DNA of 64,000 nt from Spirochaetaceae bacterium UBA6243 (GCA_002441395.1 DJVZ01000022.1:5709-69708); one strand, 5' to 3'; counted from the stretch's first letter, positions 8,860-17,954 are shown. Translations and numbers: made by a program. Notes: generated by a model from the letters alone, not told the origin.

Positions 8860-8954
8860 TGTCACTTGATGCAAAATAGTGTACACCACTCCGCGCCCTG
8901 GCAGAGTTTTTGCCTGTTGCCCGCTCCGCACTCATGCTATTTCTATGGTATCTC

Positions 8955-8983
8955 TTTCCTCAGCGGCTATTAGGTTTTATTAT
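8955..8983 (+). promoter_or_regulatory. Weak promoter candidate for the nucleoside kinase gene
   Basis: TTTCCT, 17 bp, TATTAT; the -10 ends 9 nt before the ATG at 8993 and there is no ribosome site between. An alternative (TTGTCA, 17 bp, TACACC, ending at 8885) would give a leader of about 100 nt. Confidence 0.35.
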
Positions 8984-8992
8984 GTTTCTACA

Positions 8993-10672
8993 ATGAATAC
9001 GCTCACAGTAAAAATAGACGGTTTAAACGACATCTCGGTACCCGCAGGCCTGAGCGCTGAAGACATTTTTGAACGTGCAGGTCTGAAAAAAGGTTCCAGC
9101 GAAGGAAAGGGGGCTTTTTCTCCTCTTGCGGTTTTTGTCAACAATGAGCTTGCGGCGTTGTCCGCACCAATAAACGCAAACTGCAGCTTGTCGCCGGTGT
9201 ACCCCGATTCTCCGATGGGCGCCGAAGTCTACCGCCGTTCATTATGTTTTTTGCTTGCGATGGCGGCCAGAGAAATAGTGCCCAAACGGCGGCTCATGGT
9301 GAGCATGGCCATTGGCAACGGCTATTATCATTATTTTGATGACAGCGAACCAATTTCGCCGCAGTTGCTCGAAGCTCTTTCTGCCCACATGCGCAACTAC
9401 ATCGCCTCAGATTTGCCCATCAGAATCATCATGCATTCCTGGAATGATGCACTTGAATACTTCGATCAGTCAAATCAAGCCGATACCGTAGCCCTCATGG
9501 AGTACATCAACGATCCTTTTGTCCAGCTCAATGAATGCGATGGATATCGTGACTTGCACATCGCCCCTCTCGTGCCGTGTACGGGGCTCTTGAGCGTGTG
9601 GGAGCTCATCCCCTACCGTCGGGGCATGCTGCTCCGCTTCCCCCACACGAAAAACCCCTATGAAATGGACCCATTCTCTGACATCCCCGTGCTCTACGAG
9701 ATAGCCGAGGAATATGAGCAGAAGGCCAAAGTACTGAATGCCGGCTCCATCGGCGCCCTCAACCGCATCAATCAGTCGGGGAATATTCAGGATTTTGTGT
9801 TGGTCGCGGAGGCACTCCAGAACAAAAAACTAGCGGCAATCGCCGATCACATCGCCGAAACATCCGACAAAACAAAGGTGATCCTCATTGCGGGACCCTC
9901 GAGCTCAGGGAAAACCACATCGGCGAAGAAATTGTCCGTCCAGCTCAGGGCCTTGGGGTTCAAGCCGATTCACATTGAGCTCGACAATTATTTTGTCGAC
10001 AGAAGCCGCACGCCGCTCGATAAAGACGGCAAGCCTGATTACGAATGTCTCGAGGCGCTCGATGTCGAATTTCTCAATCAACAATTACTGGATCTGTTCG
10101 ACGGCAAAGAGGTGGAGCTTCCAGCCTTTGATTTCAAGAGCGGGACACGCAAGGCTTCGGGCAACGTCATAAGCCTCAAAAACAACGAAATACTCATTCT
10201 GGAAGGCATCCATGGGCTCAATGAGCGGCTTACGCCGCACATTCCCGCCGAAAACAAACTTAAAATCTATGTCTCCGCGCTCACGCAGCTCAATGTCGAC
10301 GACCACAACCGCGTGCGCACCACCGACTATCGCCTCCTGCGGCGCATGGTCCGGGATTACAATTTCCGCGGGCACAACGCACGCGCCACGCTCGGCATGT
10401 GGTCGTCGGTGCAGCGGGGCGAGCGGCTCTACATTTTCCCCTTCCAGGGCTCCGCCAACATTGCCTTTAATTCTGCGCTCGACTATGAGCTTGGAGTGCT
10501 CAAAGTGTTCGCCGAGCCGCTCCTGCAGGCCGTGAAGCCTCATCACCCCGAATACCCAGACGCGCGCCGGATTCAGGCATTCATTTCGCGCATATCGCCG
10601 ATTTCGCCCCAGTATGTGCCAAGCGACTCGATTCTGCGCGAATTCATAGGTTCCAGCGTATTCAAGTATTGA
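8993..10672 (+). CDS. TGS-domain nucleoside kinase (uridine kinase / phosphoribulokinase family)
   Basis: 559 residues starting at MNTLTVKIDG; the frame is open upstream but those residues do not fit. Three parts are visible. Residues 1-65 are a TGS domain. Residues about 75-240 resemble the second additional domain of threonyl-tRNA synthetase (MAIGNGYYHYFDD, HSWNDALEYF). Residues about 295-559 are a P-loop kinase with GPSSSGKTT near 301-309 and the uridine-kinase pattern ELDNYFVDR, DFKSGTR, EGIHGLN and RRMVRDYNFRG. Known relatives phosphorylate nucleosides such as uridine or cytidine; the exact substrate is unresolved. The gene diverges from a LacI-type regulator. No Shine-Dalgarno is seen. 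Confidence 0.85.
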   Translation: MNTLTVKIDGLNDISVPAGLSAEDIFERAGLKKGSSEGKGAFSPLAVFVNNELAALSAPINANCSLSPVYPDSPMGAEVYRRSLCFLLAMAAREIVPKRRLMVSMAIGNGYYHYFDDSEPISPQLLEALSAHMRNYIASDLPIRIIMHSWNDALEYFDQSNQADTVALMEYINDPFVQLNECDGYRDLHIAPLVPCTGLLSVWELIPYRRGMLLRFPHTKNPYEMDPFSDIPVLYEIAEEYEQKAKVLNAGSIGALNRINQSGNIQDFVLVAEALQNKKLAAIADHIAETSDKTKVILIAGPSSSGKTTSAKKLSVQLRALGFKPIHIELDNYFVDRSRTPLDKDGKPDYECLEALDVEFLNQQLLDLFDGKEVELPAFDFKSGTRKASGNVISLKNNEILILEGIHGLNERLTPHIPAENKLKIYVSALTQLNVDDHNRVRTTDYRLLRRMVRDYNFRGHNARATLGMWSSVQRGERLYIFPFQGSANIAFNSALDYELGVLKVFAEPLLQAVKPHHPEYPDARRIQAFISRISPISPQYVPSDSILREFIGSSVFKY

Positions 10673-10688
10673 ACGAGGACCATAGCGC

Positions 10689-10719
10689 AAAAAAGCAGGC
10701 GCTCTGAAAGCATCTGCCT
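10689..10719 (-). terminator. Possible terminator after the peptide-binding protein gene
   Basis: Minus strand: an AGGC/GCCT stem with an inner GCT/AGC stem and a bulge, followed by TTTTTT. It directly follows the stop of the binding-protein gene and would also serve the convergent kinase region. The stem is short. Confidence 0.4.
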
Positions 10720-12690
10720 TCACTGCTTTTGCAGCTTCTTGTATTCAGCCTGACGCTGCTTTTCCCAGTCCTGGCGATATTTTTCGCGCTCGGCAAGGCT
10801 GATGACCTTATCGCTCACGATGACGCCCTTGAATTTGTATTCGTCGGCCCCATACGCCGCGCGGGGAGCGGTATATGGAATCACGCGGGAAACCTGAAAC
10901 GCACCGCCAAACGACATGTAGGGAAGAATGACTGCGTCATCGAGGAGCTGTGCCTCTGCATCGCCAAAGAGTTTGAAGCGCTCGGAAGAATCTTTGTATT
11001 CGTCGTTGCCGGCCTCGACTTTATGTGCATAGTCATAGAGGCCAATGGCGGTCGCTGAAGCTTTGTCGCTGCCTTCGTCGACAGGGTCAAGGCCGATCGG
11101 GGTGAGAAGTGCGCCGACTATCGGCTCCAGAGTCTGCAGAAAGGTGTACGGATCGCCGTACTCAGGGCTCCATCCCATGCTGTTGTCAATATCATAATTG
11201 CTCTGAGCGCCGATTCTGGCATAGCAGGTGGAAGCATCGTAGTTGTCAGTATCCATTTCGACGATATTCACCTTGATGGTGTCGGTGCCAAAGAGCCCTT
11301 CAAGACCAGCCTTGAAAGACTGGCTCATCCTCATGCCCTTGGCATAGGATATATCGGCCGCGACATCGAGTTCGACAGGGAATGTTGCTCCCTGTTCTGC
11401 AAGTTCGGCTTTCGCTTTTGCCATGTAGGTCTTTGCCAGGGTCGGGTTGTAGTAGGGATCCTGGGCGTCATCGATCTTGAAGCTGGCGGGAAAATCAGCG
11501 GGGTTGCGGCTCTTGAGCGCGTCCTCGACATATTTTACATAATCCTTGCCGGCTTGGTCGAAAGACAGTTCGGGCGCGGTACAGGAATTGCGGATGGCTG
11601 CGAGTCTGTTCACCTCGCCATTGCGCTGGGCCAGGATGGCCGGCCTGTCGATGCCAAAGAAAATCGCCTTGCGGAAATCGCGGTTGAGAATCGCCTTCCT
11701 GGTATCTTCCTTGGCCTGGTCGCTCTTCGGAGATCCGCCTTTGGCAGGATCTGCCGGCGAAGCATAGGCCCGGCGATCATAATTGAAAGCATACACAAAG
11801 GTAGTCGAATCCTGGCGCGCCCTGAAGATATAATCTTTGTACTTCGCCTGGGCTCTTGCAAAGAGAGCTTCGTTGTCGGTGTAGACCGGTGCGGCCACAT
11901 AGTCCCCCGCATCGAAATTGTCGAAGAGCGAATCGGGGGATTTGCCATCAGAATAAACATATTTTACGTGCTTGATATATACATGGTCCTTGTCCCAATA
12001 GGTAGGATTGGCATCATATTCGATCACGGACCTGGAAGCGTAATTCGAAAGTACATATGCGCCATTGTAAAGAATGGCATTCCTGTCAACTCTGCCGAAA
12101 TCCACGCCTTTTGAGCGCAGAAAATCTCCATTGACTGGATAATAGGCATTGGAGGTGAGTATGGTATCGAAATAAGGAATGGGCCTCTCCAGAGTGTACT
12201 CGAGGACATAGTCGCCCTTCACTTTTACGCCGACCTGGGAAAAATCGGTGATTTTGCCCTGAAGATAGGCGCCGGCATTCCTGACGAATCCATCGACGAG
12301 GCAGGTCAGTGGGCTCCTGTTATCGAGCATATATTTCATCGCATCGACCCAGTCCTGTGCTTTCACTTCCGCATAGGTCTCAAGGTCGGCAGTCACCCAC
12401 TTCGTTCCTTGGCGAATATCGAACGTCCAGACGGTGAAATCGTCGTTGACCTTCCAGCTCTCTGCAAGCGCGGGCCGAAGAATGCCATAGCGGTCGTGCT
12501 CGAGCAGTGCATCGACGAAGTTGGCAATGTGCTGGATGTTGGTGGCCCGCTGGTCATTGAGGTAATTGAAAGACCTCGGATCAGTGGAGAACACATATAC
12601 ATAATCTTGCGAATTCTGTGGCGCTGCGCCCAGCGCAGATACACTCAGCGCGGCAAGCACGACAAGCGAGAGTGCAATCTTTTTATACGT
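10720..12690 (-). CDS. ABC transporter solute-binding protein, family 5 (oligopeptide type)
   Basis: 656 residues if read from an ACG at 12690. The first standard start codon in frame is a GTG at 12660, which would cut away the front of the signal peptide. A strong GGAGGAAG lies 5 nt before the ACG, and from there the protein begins with two Lys and a hydrophobic signal (KKIALSLVVLAALSVSALGA), cleaved before APQ. No lipobox Cys, so it is a periplasmic protein. The mature part has OppA/DppA features: FNYLNDQRA..., LAESWKVNDDFTVWTFDIR, SNAYYPVNGDF, GDPYTFLQT. It should capture oligopeptides; no permease genes adjoin it. It follows the nitrilase gene by 44 bp in the same operon. Confidence 0.85.
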   Translation of the reverse strand, partial: TYKKIALSLVVLAALSVSALGAAPQNSQDYVYVFSTDPRSFNYLNDQRATNIQHIANFVDALLEHDRYGILRPALAESWKVNDDFTVWTFDIRQGTKWVTADLETYAEVKAQDWVDAMKYMLDNRSPLTCLVDGFVRNAGAYLQGKITDFSQVGVKVKGDYVLEYTLERPIPYFDTILTSNAYYPVNGDFLRSKGVDFGRVDRNAILYNGAYVLSNYASRSVIEYDANPTYWDKDHVYIKHVKYVYSDGKSPDSLFDNFDAGDYVAAPVYTDNEALFARAQAKYKDYIFRARQDSTTFVYAFNYDRRAYASPADPAKGGSPKSDQAKEDTRKAILNRDFRKAIFFGIDRPAILAQRNGEVNRLAAIRNSCTAPELSFDQAGKDYVKYVEDALKSRNPADFPASFKIDDAQDPYYNPTLAKTYMAKAKAELAEQGATFPVELDVAADISYAKGMRMSQSFKAGLEGLFGTDTIKVNIVEMDTDNYDASTCYARIGAQSNYDIDNSMGWSPEYGDPYTFLQTLEPIVGALLTPIGLDPVDEGSDKASATAIGLYDYAHKVEAGNDEYKDSSERFKLFGDAEAQLLDDAVILPYMSFGGAFQVSRVIPYTAPRAAYGADEYKFKGVIVSDKVISLAEREKYRQDWEKQRQAEYKKLQKQ

Positions 12691-12734
12691 CGCTTCCTCC
12701 TCATGCTTCAGATCTGCAAATTCTGCATCAGATT

Positions 12735-13520
12735 TCAGAGCGAATACATCCCAGGCCTGCGCATTGCGAGCACATCATTATATCGATTGACCGATTTGTT
12801 GCGCGCATCCTCAGGATTGATGTCTGCGACCAGCACGGCCTCTCCGTCCACAGGGCCACGCAGCACATACTCGCCCCTTGGAGAGATGAGCACGCTCTCG
12901 CCAGTGAATGTCAGAGCCTCCTCCTCGCGCTGTTCGGAACCCACACGATTGACTGTGGCGATGAATATCCGATTTTGCACCGCGGCGGCAAAATCTGCTT
13001 TTTGACAGTAAGGCATGACGAGGTTGCTGCAGTGGGCGATGATGTCGGCGCCTTTCAGGGCAAGCGTGCGGAAGCTCTCGGGAAAGAACCAGTCGAAACA
13101 TATTGCCATCCCTATGCGCGCTCCCCTGAATTCAAATACAAAAAACCCTGTATCTCCTGGCGAGAAATACAGGGTCTCCTTGTAAAACAGATGTGTCTTT
13201 CGGTACAGATAGTCGCGTCCGTCCGGCAGCACCGCGAGCGATGCATTGTAGATCGAACCGCCCGAGACTTCAGGAAAACCAAAGACTATTGCGGCGTCCA
13301 AATCCCTCGCAGCGGCCCGAAAGGCATGTATTCTCGGGCTCGCAAGGTCATCCGCGAGCGACCGCGTCTCCTCGATGCTCACAAACTGGTAGCCCGTGTA
13401 GGCGAGCTCCGGCAGCACATACAAGTCTGCCGGATTTTGCCTGCAAAGCCGTATGAGCCTCTCGACATTCCTGTCGCTGTTCCCAAAGACCGGCTCGAAC
13501 TGGACAAGCGCAATTTTCAT
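12735..13520 (-). CDS. Carbon-nitrogen hydrolase (nitrilase superfamily)
   Basis: 261 residues, complete. The Glu-Lys-Cys triad is in place: Glu38 in LPELAYTG, Lys108 in YRKTHLF and Cys141 in AICFDWFFPE. Members hydrolyse amides such as omega-amides, N-carbamoyl compounds or nitriles in the cytosol. The FDWFFPE variant around the nucleophile matches aliphatic amidase/omega-amidase-like branches; the true substrate is unknown. It sits between malic enzyme (40 bp upstream) and the peptide-binding protein gene (44 bp downstream) in one transcriptional direction, which suggests catabolism of amide-containing nutrients. Confidence 0.85.
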   Translation of the reverse strand: MKIALVQFEPVFGNSDRNVERLIRLCRQNPADLYVLPELAYTGYQFVSIEETRSLADDLASPRIHAFRAAARDLDAAIVFGFPEVSGGSIYNASLAVLPDGRDYLYRKTHLFYKETLYFSPGDTGFFVFEFRGARIGMAICFDWFFPESFRTLALKGADIIAHCSNLVMPYCQKADFAAAVQNRIFIATVNRVGSEQREEEALTFTGESVLISPRGEYVLRGPVDGEAVLVADINPEDARNKSVNRYNDVLAMRRPGMYSL

Positions 13521-13560
13521 GATATCCGCGTGTGCAGCGCCCCGCCTGGAGCGCCGAACC

Positions 13561-15018
13561 TTATTGCTTCCTCACCTCGGCCACGGCAAAGTCCAGGGAC
13601 TCCTGGAGCATCCGCTCCGGAATCGGCGCGATGTGCCCCTGGCCCATCAAATCCTGAGTGAGAGCGCGCGAGGCGAGGATGTCCTCTTTTGCCTTCGCGT
13701 AAATGTTCTCCCAGGTATCGGTGACTCTTGCCACGCCCTCTTCAATCGCGGCCACGGCGACATCCGCAGCTTCGCGCGCGAAGACTTCGGTCTCTTCCAT
13801 CGTGGCGATGATGTTGTCGGCGCTGACGCCGCGCGATTTCGCGAAGCCCGCTATGGAATGCGCGCAGCGGATCGCCATGTTGTCGGTGATCTTGCGGGCG
13901 CGCACGAGAAGAGCCCCTTTCAGGAGGCCGGGGAAACAGATTGAGTTGTTGACCTGGTTCGGAAAATCGCCGCGGCCTGTGGCCACAATGTAGGCGCCCT
14001 CCTCCTTTGCCGCATAGGGCCAGATTTCGGGCACCGGATTGGCGCACGCGAAGACTATGGACTTCGGTGCCATCGCGCGCACCCATTCGCGCTTGACCGT
14101 ATCCGGGCCAGGCGTCGAAAGCGCGATGAGCACATCGGCCCCTTTGAGCGCCTCCGCCTCGGTCTCGATGCACTGCGGATTGGTCTGAACGCAGAGTTCC
14201 CATTTGCGGTAATAGCGCTTGTCCTGCTCGATGTCCTTGCGGTTCCGATGAAGACCGCCCTTGCTGTCGAACACGATCAGGTTTTCACCCTTACCGCCGT
14301 CGGCGAGGATGAGGCGCGCGATCGTCGTGTTCGATGCGCCGGCCCCGAGCAGCACGATTTTTGCCTCGCTGAGCTTCTTCCCCGCGAGCTCAAGCGCGTT
14401 GAGCAATCCTGCCAGGGTCACGCACGCGGTTCCCTGCGCGTCGTCATGCCACACGGGAACATCGCAGGCATCTCTCAAATCATCGAGCACTTTGAAGCAG
14501 TTTGGCTGACTTATATCTTCAAGATTGACCGCTCCAACCGAAGGCTCGAGCATTTTTACAAAATCGATGATTTTTTCGGGATCCGGTTTGCCGTCTTTGC
14601 CGCGAGAATCGATGCAGAGCGCGATCGCGTCCACGCCGCCCAGATATTTCATAAGAAAAGCCTTGCCTTCCATGACGCCGAGGCCTCCCGGAGGCGTGCA
14701 GTCGCCGTCGCCCAGAACGCGGGTAGAGTCGGACACAACCGCTACCAGGTTGCCGCGGTTGGAGAGCGCGAAAGACTGGTCGTTATTCTCTCTGATGGTC
14801 GTGGAAATTTTGGACACACCCGGCGTGTACCACACGTTGAACCAGTTAAATCCATAGAGCCCAGCCTTGGGTACCACCTGGATTTTCCCGCCATAGAAAC
14901 GATGAGCCTTTTCCGAGAGCGTTTTCAGAAATATCGTCTGAGCACGCGCCCGCTGGTCTGCTGTCAGATCATCGGGAAATACTTCTGACAAATTATCGAG
15001 GCTAAGACTGAGATTCAT
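13561..15018 (-). CDS. Malic enzyme (oxidative decarboxylation of malate to pyruvate)
   Basis: 485 residues, the compact bacterial form without a phosphotransacetylase tail. The N-terminal malic domain has GLYGFNWFNVWYTPGVS, the binding segment DGDCTPPGGLGVMEGKAF and the metal/substrate site VWHDDAQGTA. The NAD(P) domain has ILLGAGASN-type glycine-rich sequence (VLLGAGASNTTIARL). It converts malate to pyruvate and CO2 with NAD(P)H; cofactor preference is not decided here. GGAAGGGG precedes the ATG. First gene of a probable operon with the nitrilase and peptide-binding protein. Confidence 0.93.
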   Translation of the reverse strand: MNLSLSLDNLSEVFPDDLTADQRARAQTIFLKTLSEKAHRFYGGKIQVVPKAGLYGFNWFNVWYTPGVSKISTTIRENNDQSFALSNRGNLVAVVSDSTRVLGDGDCTPPGGLGVMEGKAFLMKYLGGVDAIALCIDSRGKDGKPDPEKIIDFVKMLEPSVGAVNLEDISQPNCFKVLDDLRDACDVPVWHDDAQGTACVTLAGLLNALELAGKKLSEAKIVLLGAGASNTTIARLILADGGKGENLIVFDSKGGLHRNRKDIEQDKRYYRKWELCVQTNPQCIETEAEALKGADVLIALSTPGPDTVKREWVRAMAPKSIVFACANPVPEIWPYAAKEEGAYIVATGRGDFPNQVNNSICFPGLLKGALLVRARKITDNMAIRCAHSIAGFAKSRGVSADNIIATMEETEVFAREAADVAVAAIEEGVARVTDTWENIYAKAKEDILASRALTQDLMGQGHIAPIPERMLQESLDFAVAEVRKQ

Positions 15019-15094
15019 GGTCCCCTTCCTTTTTCAATTGGCCGGTTCGTGCGGCATCGTTGTAGTGCTTTCTGCCCACCTATACTAGCATAAT

Positions 15095-16081
15095 TCAATA
15101 CATCCCGGTAAGCGCTTTGATGTATTGCAAGCGCAGATACTCCTCCGGCTTTTCCGCATTGATCGCGGAGAGTCTGCCCTGAAGACTATCCAAGGATGAA
15201 TACCCCAGAGATTCGACAAGCGAATCCATCTCTTCCAGAATTGAACCGATGGCTTTCCAGCCCTTCTGGTAAATTATGGAGCAGAGTTCCACCGCGTTCG
15301 CGCCCGCAAGCAAGCATTTGACCGCGGCATCGGCGTTATGAATGCCTGTCGTAGAGACAATTTCAAGGCCGGCCCGCTTGTAGAGAATAGCGGTCCAGCG
15401 CAGACTTTCATGGTATTCCGTTTCAGAACTCAGAGGCTGCACGCCTGTAAGCCGCATGGTATTCAAGTTAAAATCAAAACGGAAGAATCGATTAAAAAGC
15501 ACGACGGCATTCGCGCCTTCCTTGGAGAGCCCATGCACCAGGTGCGGCAAACTGGAATAATTGTTCCCAAGTTTTACCATAATGGGGAGTTTGGTTGCGA
15601 GGCGAGCCTCCTTTACGGTCGAAAATACCTTCTGTTCAATTTCGTGGCCTGAAATGTGTGGTGAGAAAGGGACATAGGCAATATTGAGCTCAAGGGCATC
15701 TGCGCCTGCTTCTTCTATGCGCTTCGCAAATCCCGCCCAATTGCCTGGACCGACGCAGTTGATGCTGGCAATGAGCGGAACATCATCCACTCTTTTCTTC
15801 GATTCATCGATCAGTTTCAGATATTCATCAGTGCTTTCTTCCCAGGCTGTTCTGGAAATAAAAGCCTCTGCGTCAGGATAGCTGTCTATATCAAGGCCTG
15901 CCATTTCCTGCCCGAGCACTGCAAGTATTTGCTCTTCAAAAAGCGATTTGAGCACGATAGCGCCGGCTCCCGAGTGCGCTGCCTTCTCGACACCGTCGGG
16001 GAGATTTGTAAGCCCGCTCGCTCCAATGACAATAGGATTTCGCAGATGAAGCCCCATCAGATATGTTCCCAAGTCTGCCAT
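15095..16081 (-). CDS. Dihydroorotate-dehydrogenase-like flavoprotein
   Basis: 328 residues with the FMN TIM-barrel fold of dihydroorotate dehydrogenases: NPIVIGASGLTN near the N terminus, AIVLKSLFEEQ, SINCVGPGNW, MVKLGNNYSS and STTGIHNADAAVKCLLAGA with the FMN-phosphate loop. The catalytic loop, normally NxSCPN with a Cys or Ser base, reads LELNIAYVPF here, so the usual base is absent. The genuine PyrD reaction is therefore doubtful, and the true substrate of this paralogous group is unknown to me. GGAG precedes the ATG by 6 nt. It stands between malic enzyme and thrS on the same strand; a TACAAT -10-like box at 16101-16106 may give it its own promoter. Confidence 0.8.
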   Translation of the reverse strand: MADLGTYLMGLHLRNPIVIGASGLTNLPDGVEKAAHSGAGAIVLKSLFEEQILAVLGQEMAGLDIDSYPDAEAFISRTAWEESTDEYLKLIDESKKRVDDVPLIASINCVGPGNWAGFAKRIEEAGADALELNIAYVPFSPHISGHEIEQKVFSTVKEARLATKLPIMVKLGNNYSSLPHLVHGLSKEGANAVVLFNRFFRFDFNLNTMRLTGVQPLSSETEYHESLRWTAILYKRAGLEIVSTTGIHNADAAVKCLLAGANAVELCSIIYQKGWKAIGSILEEMDSLVESLGYSSLDSLQGRLSAINAEKPEEYLRLQYIKALTGMY

Positions 16082-16138
16082 TATTCGCTCCTTCAGTGCT
16101 ATTGTAGCAGAGAAATCAAGTTTTAAGAAGAATAATAT

Positions 16139-17869
16139 TTACAAATCCAGAGCCTTCGTCTCGATTTTCTCGAGCGCGCGCGCGGTGAATGCGTCGAGCG
16201 CGATGCCGTTTTCCTGACCACCGGTTCTCAACCGGAGCGATACGGTGCGCTCATCCTGCTCACGCTGGCCCAAGATGACCATATACGGAATTTTCTGGTT
16301 CTGCGCGTCGCGGATTTTGGCGTTCATGCGCTCTTCCGACAGCATAGCCTTGGCCCTGATACCCTTTCCTCTCAAATTGGCGGTCACTTCTTTCGCATAC
16401 TCATCGAAGGTCGGCGCCACGGGAATCACCGCCACCTGATCCGGCATGAGCCACGCAGGGAAGGCTCCGGCGTAATGCTCGATGAACACGCCAAAGAAGC
16501 GCTCGATCGATCCCAGGAGCGCGCGGTGTACCATGTAGGGGCGCTTTTGTTTGCCATCCTTATCTACATAGGTCATGTCGAAGCGTTCAGGCTCATTGAA
16601 ATCGAACTGAATCGTCGTCATCTGCCATTCGCGCCCGATCGCATCCTTCACCTTGAGGTCGATCTTTGGTCCGTAGAACGCGCCGCCCCCCTCATCGATT
16701 TCGTACGGCAACCCTTCTTTGTCAATCGCCTTCCTGAGCGACACGAGCGCCTGGTCCCAGCGTTCGGGCTCCCCGACGGAATCCGCAGGGCGTGTCGCAA
16801 GATATGCCTTTATCTCCTTAAAACCGAGCGTCTTCCACATCGACAGGCTGAAACGGAGCACTTCGAGAATTTCGTCTTCGATCTGTTCGGGGGTGCAGAT
16901 GATGTGCGCGTCGTCCTGTGTGAAACCTCGCACCCTCATGAGGCCGTGCAACACTCCCGAGCGTTCGTAGCGATAGACTGTCCCGAGCTCGGCCCACCTG
17001 AGCGGCAGGTCGCGATAGGAGTGGCTCGAAGTCTTGTATATCATCATATGGAAAGGACAATTCATGGGCTTGATGAAGTACTCGTCCTCGTCGATCTTCA
17101 TCGGCGAGTACATGTTCTCCTTGTAGAAGCCGAGATGCCCCGAGGTCTCCCAAAGCCAGCTCTTGCCGATATGAGGAGTAAAAAGAATCTCGTAGCCGTT
17201 TTTGTAGTGCTCTTCGCGCCACCATTTCTCGAGCTCGACGCGGACGCGGCCACCTTTCGGGTGCCAGTATATAAGGCCGGGGCCGGCTTCCTCATGGGTA
17301 GAAAAGAGATCGAGCTCTTTGCCGAGTTTGCGGTGGTCGCGACGTTCGGCCTCTTCGAGCATATGAAGATAAGCCTCGAGGTCGGCTTTCGATGCGAATG
17401 CATATGCGTATATGCGCGTCAGCATCGGACGCTTCTCGTCGCCTCGCCAGTAGGCGCCGGCAATCGTCTTCAATTTGAAAGCATCGGCCTTGAGTTCTTT
17501 GGTCGATTCGACGTGGGGGCCCCGGCAGAGGTCGACAAAATCACCCTGCTTATAGATTGAAATTGTTCCCTCTTCGAGCCCCTCGATGAGCTCGAGCTTG
17601 AACGGCTGGTCGCGAAAAATCTCTCTTGCCTGTTCCCTGCTCACTTCCTCGCGGACAAATGACTGATTCTGCGCCATGATGCGTCGCATTTCCTTTTCGA
17701 TCGTCCGGAGGTCTTCGTCCGTCACGGGCTTGGGAAACAAAAAATCGTAGTAGAAGCCGTCCTCAATCGCAGGCCCTATTCCGAACTTCACTCCACCATA
17801 GAGGTGCTGCACGGCTTCAGCCATCACATGGGCAAATGAATGCCTCATCCTCTCAATATCTGCTGCCAT
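16139..17869 (-). CDS. thrS: Threonyl-tRNA synthetase lacking the TGS domain
   Basis: 576 residues; many bacterial enzymes have about 640. It begins directly at the editing domain, with no N-terminal TGS domain. Editing residues are kept: His10 and His14 in HSFAH, and the C-x-x-x-H pair in DLCRGPH. The class II core follows, with the zinc ligands in MNCPFHM, DDAHI and RALLGSIERFFGVFIEHY, then the C-terminal anticodon domain (VAVIPVAPTFDEYA). GGAGAACGATT precedes the ATG. The leader upstream is a T-box, so expression should rise when tRNA-Thr is uncharged. In-frame sequence upstream runs into the T-box terminator, so the short N terminus is real and not a misplaced start. Confidence 0.96.
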   Translation of the reverse strand: MAADIERMRHSFAHVMAEAVQHLYGGVKFGIGPAIEDGFYYDFLFPKPVTDEDLRTIEKEMRRIMAQNQSFVREEVSREQAREIFRDQPFKLELIEGLEEGTISIYKQGDFVDLCRGPHVESTKELKADAFKLKTIAGAYWRGDEKRPMLTRIYAYAFASKADLEAYLHMLEEAERRDHRKLGKELDLFSTHEEAGPGLIYWHPKGGRVRVELEKWWREEHYKNGYEILFTPHIGKSWLWETSGHLGFYKENMYSPMKIDEDEYFIKPMNCPFHMMIYKTSSHSYRDLPLRWAELGTVYRYERSGVLHGLMRVRGFTQDDAHIICTPEQIEDEILEVLRFSLSMWKTLGFKEIKAYLATRPADSVGEPERWDQALVSLRKAIDKEGLPYEIDEGGGAFYGPKIDLKVKDAIGREWQMTTIQFDFNEPERFDMTYVDKDGKQKRPYMVHRALLGSIERFFGVFIEHYAGAFPAWLMPDQVAVIPVAPTFDEYAKEVTANLRGKGIRAKAMLSEERMNAKIRDAQNQKIPYMVILGQREQDERTVSLRLRTGGQENGIALDAFTARALEKIETKALDL

Positions 17870-17891
17870 AATCGTTCTCCTTTACACGCAT

Positions 17892-17954
17892 AAAAAAACT
17901 CCACGGGATACGCCCGCACGTGAAACATTTCACGTAAGGACGAATCCCGTGGAG
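17892..17954 (-). terminator. T-box-controlled terminator before thrS
   Basis: Outer stem CTCCACGGGAT / ATCCCGTGGAG, an inner hairpin with arms ACGTGAAA / TTTCACGT, then seven T. The 5' side follows the T-box sequence, so it competes with the antiterminator fold. Confidence 0.9.

Noticed and set aside
16475..17560. 361-codon open frame opposite thrS
   Set aside because: It mirrors the conserved thrS coding strand; its product has no recognisable domain and no ribosome site. The same holds for long antisense frames opposite asnB (3834-4868), glgA (40010-41263), the nitrilase/malic enzyme region (12618-13661) and the aat/radical SAM region (21226-22146).
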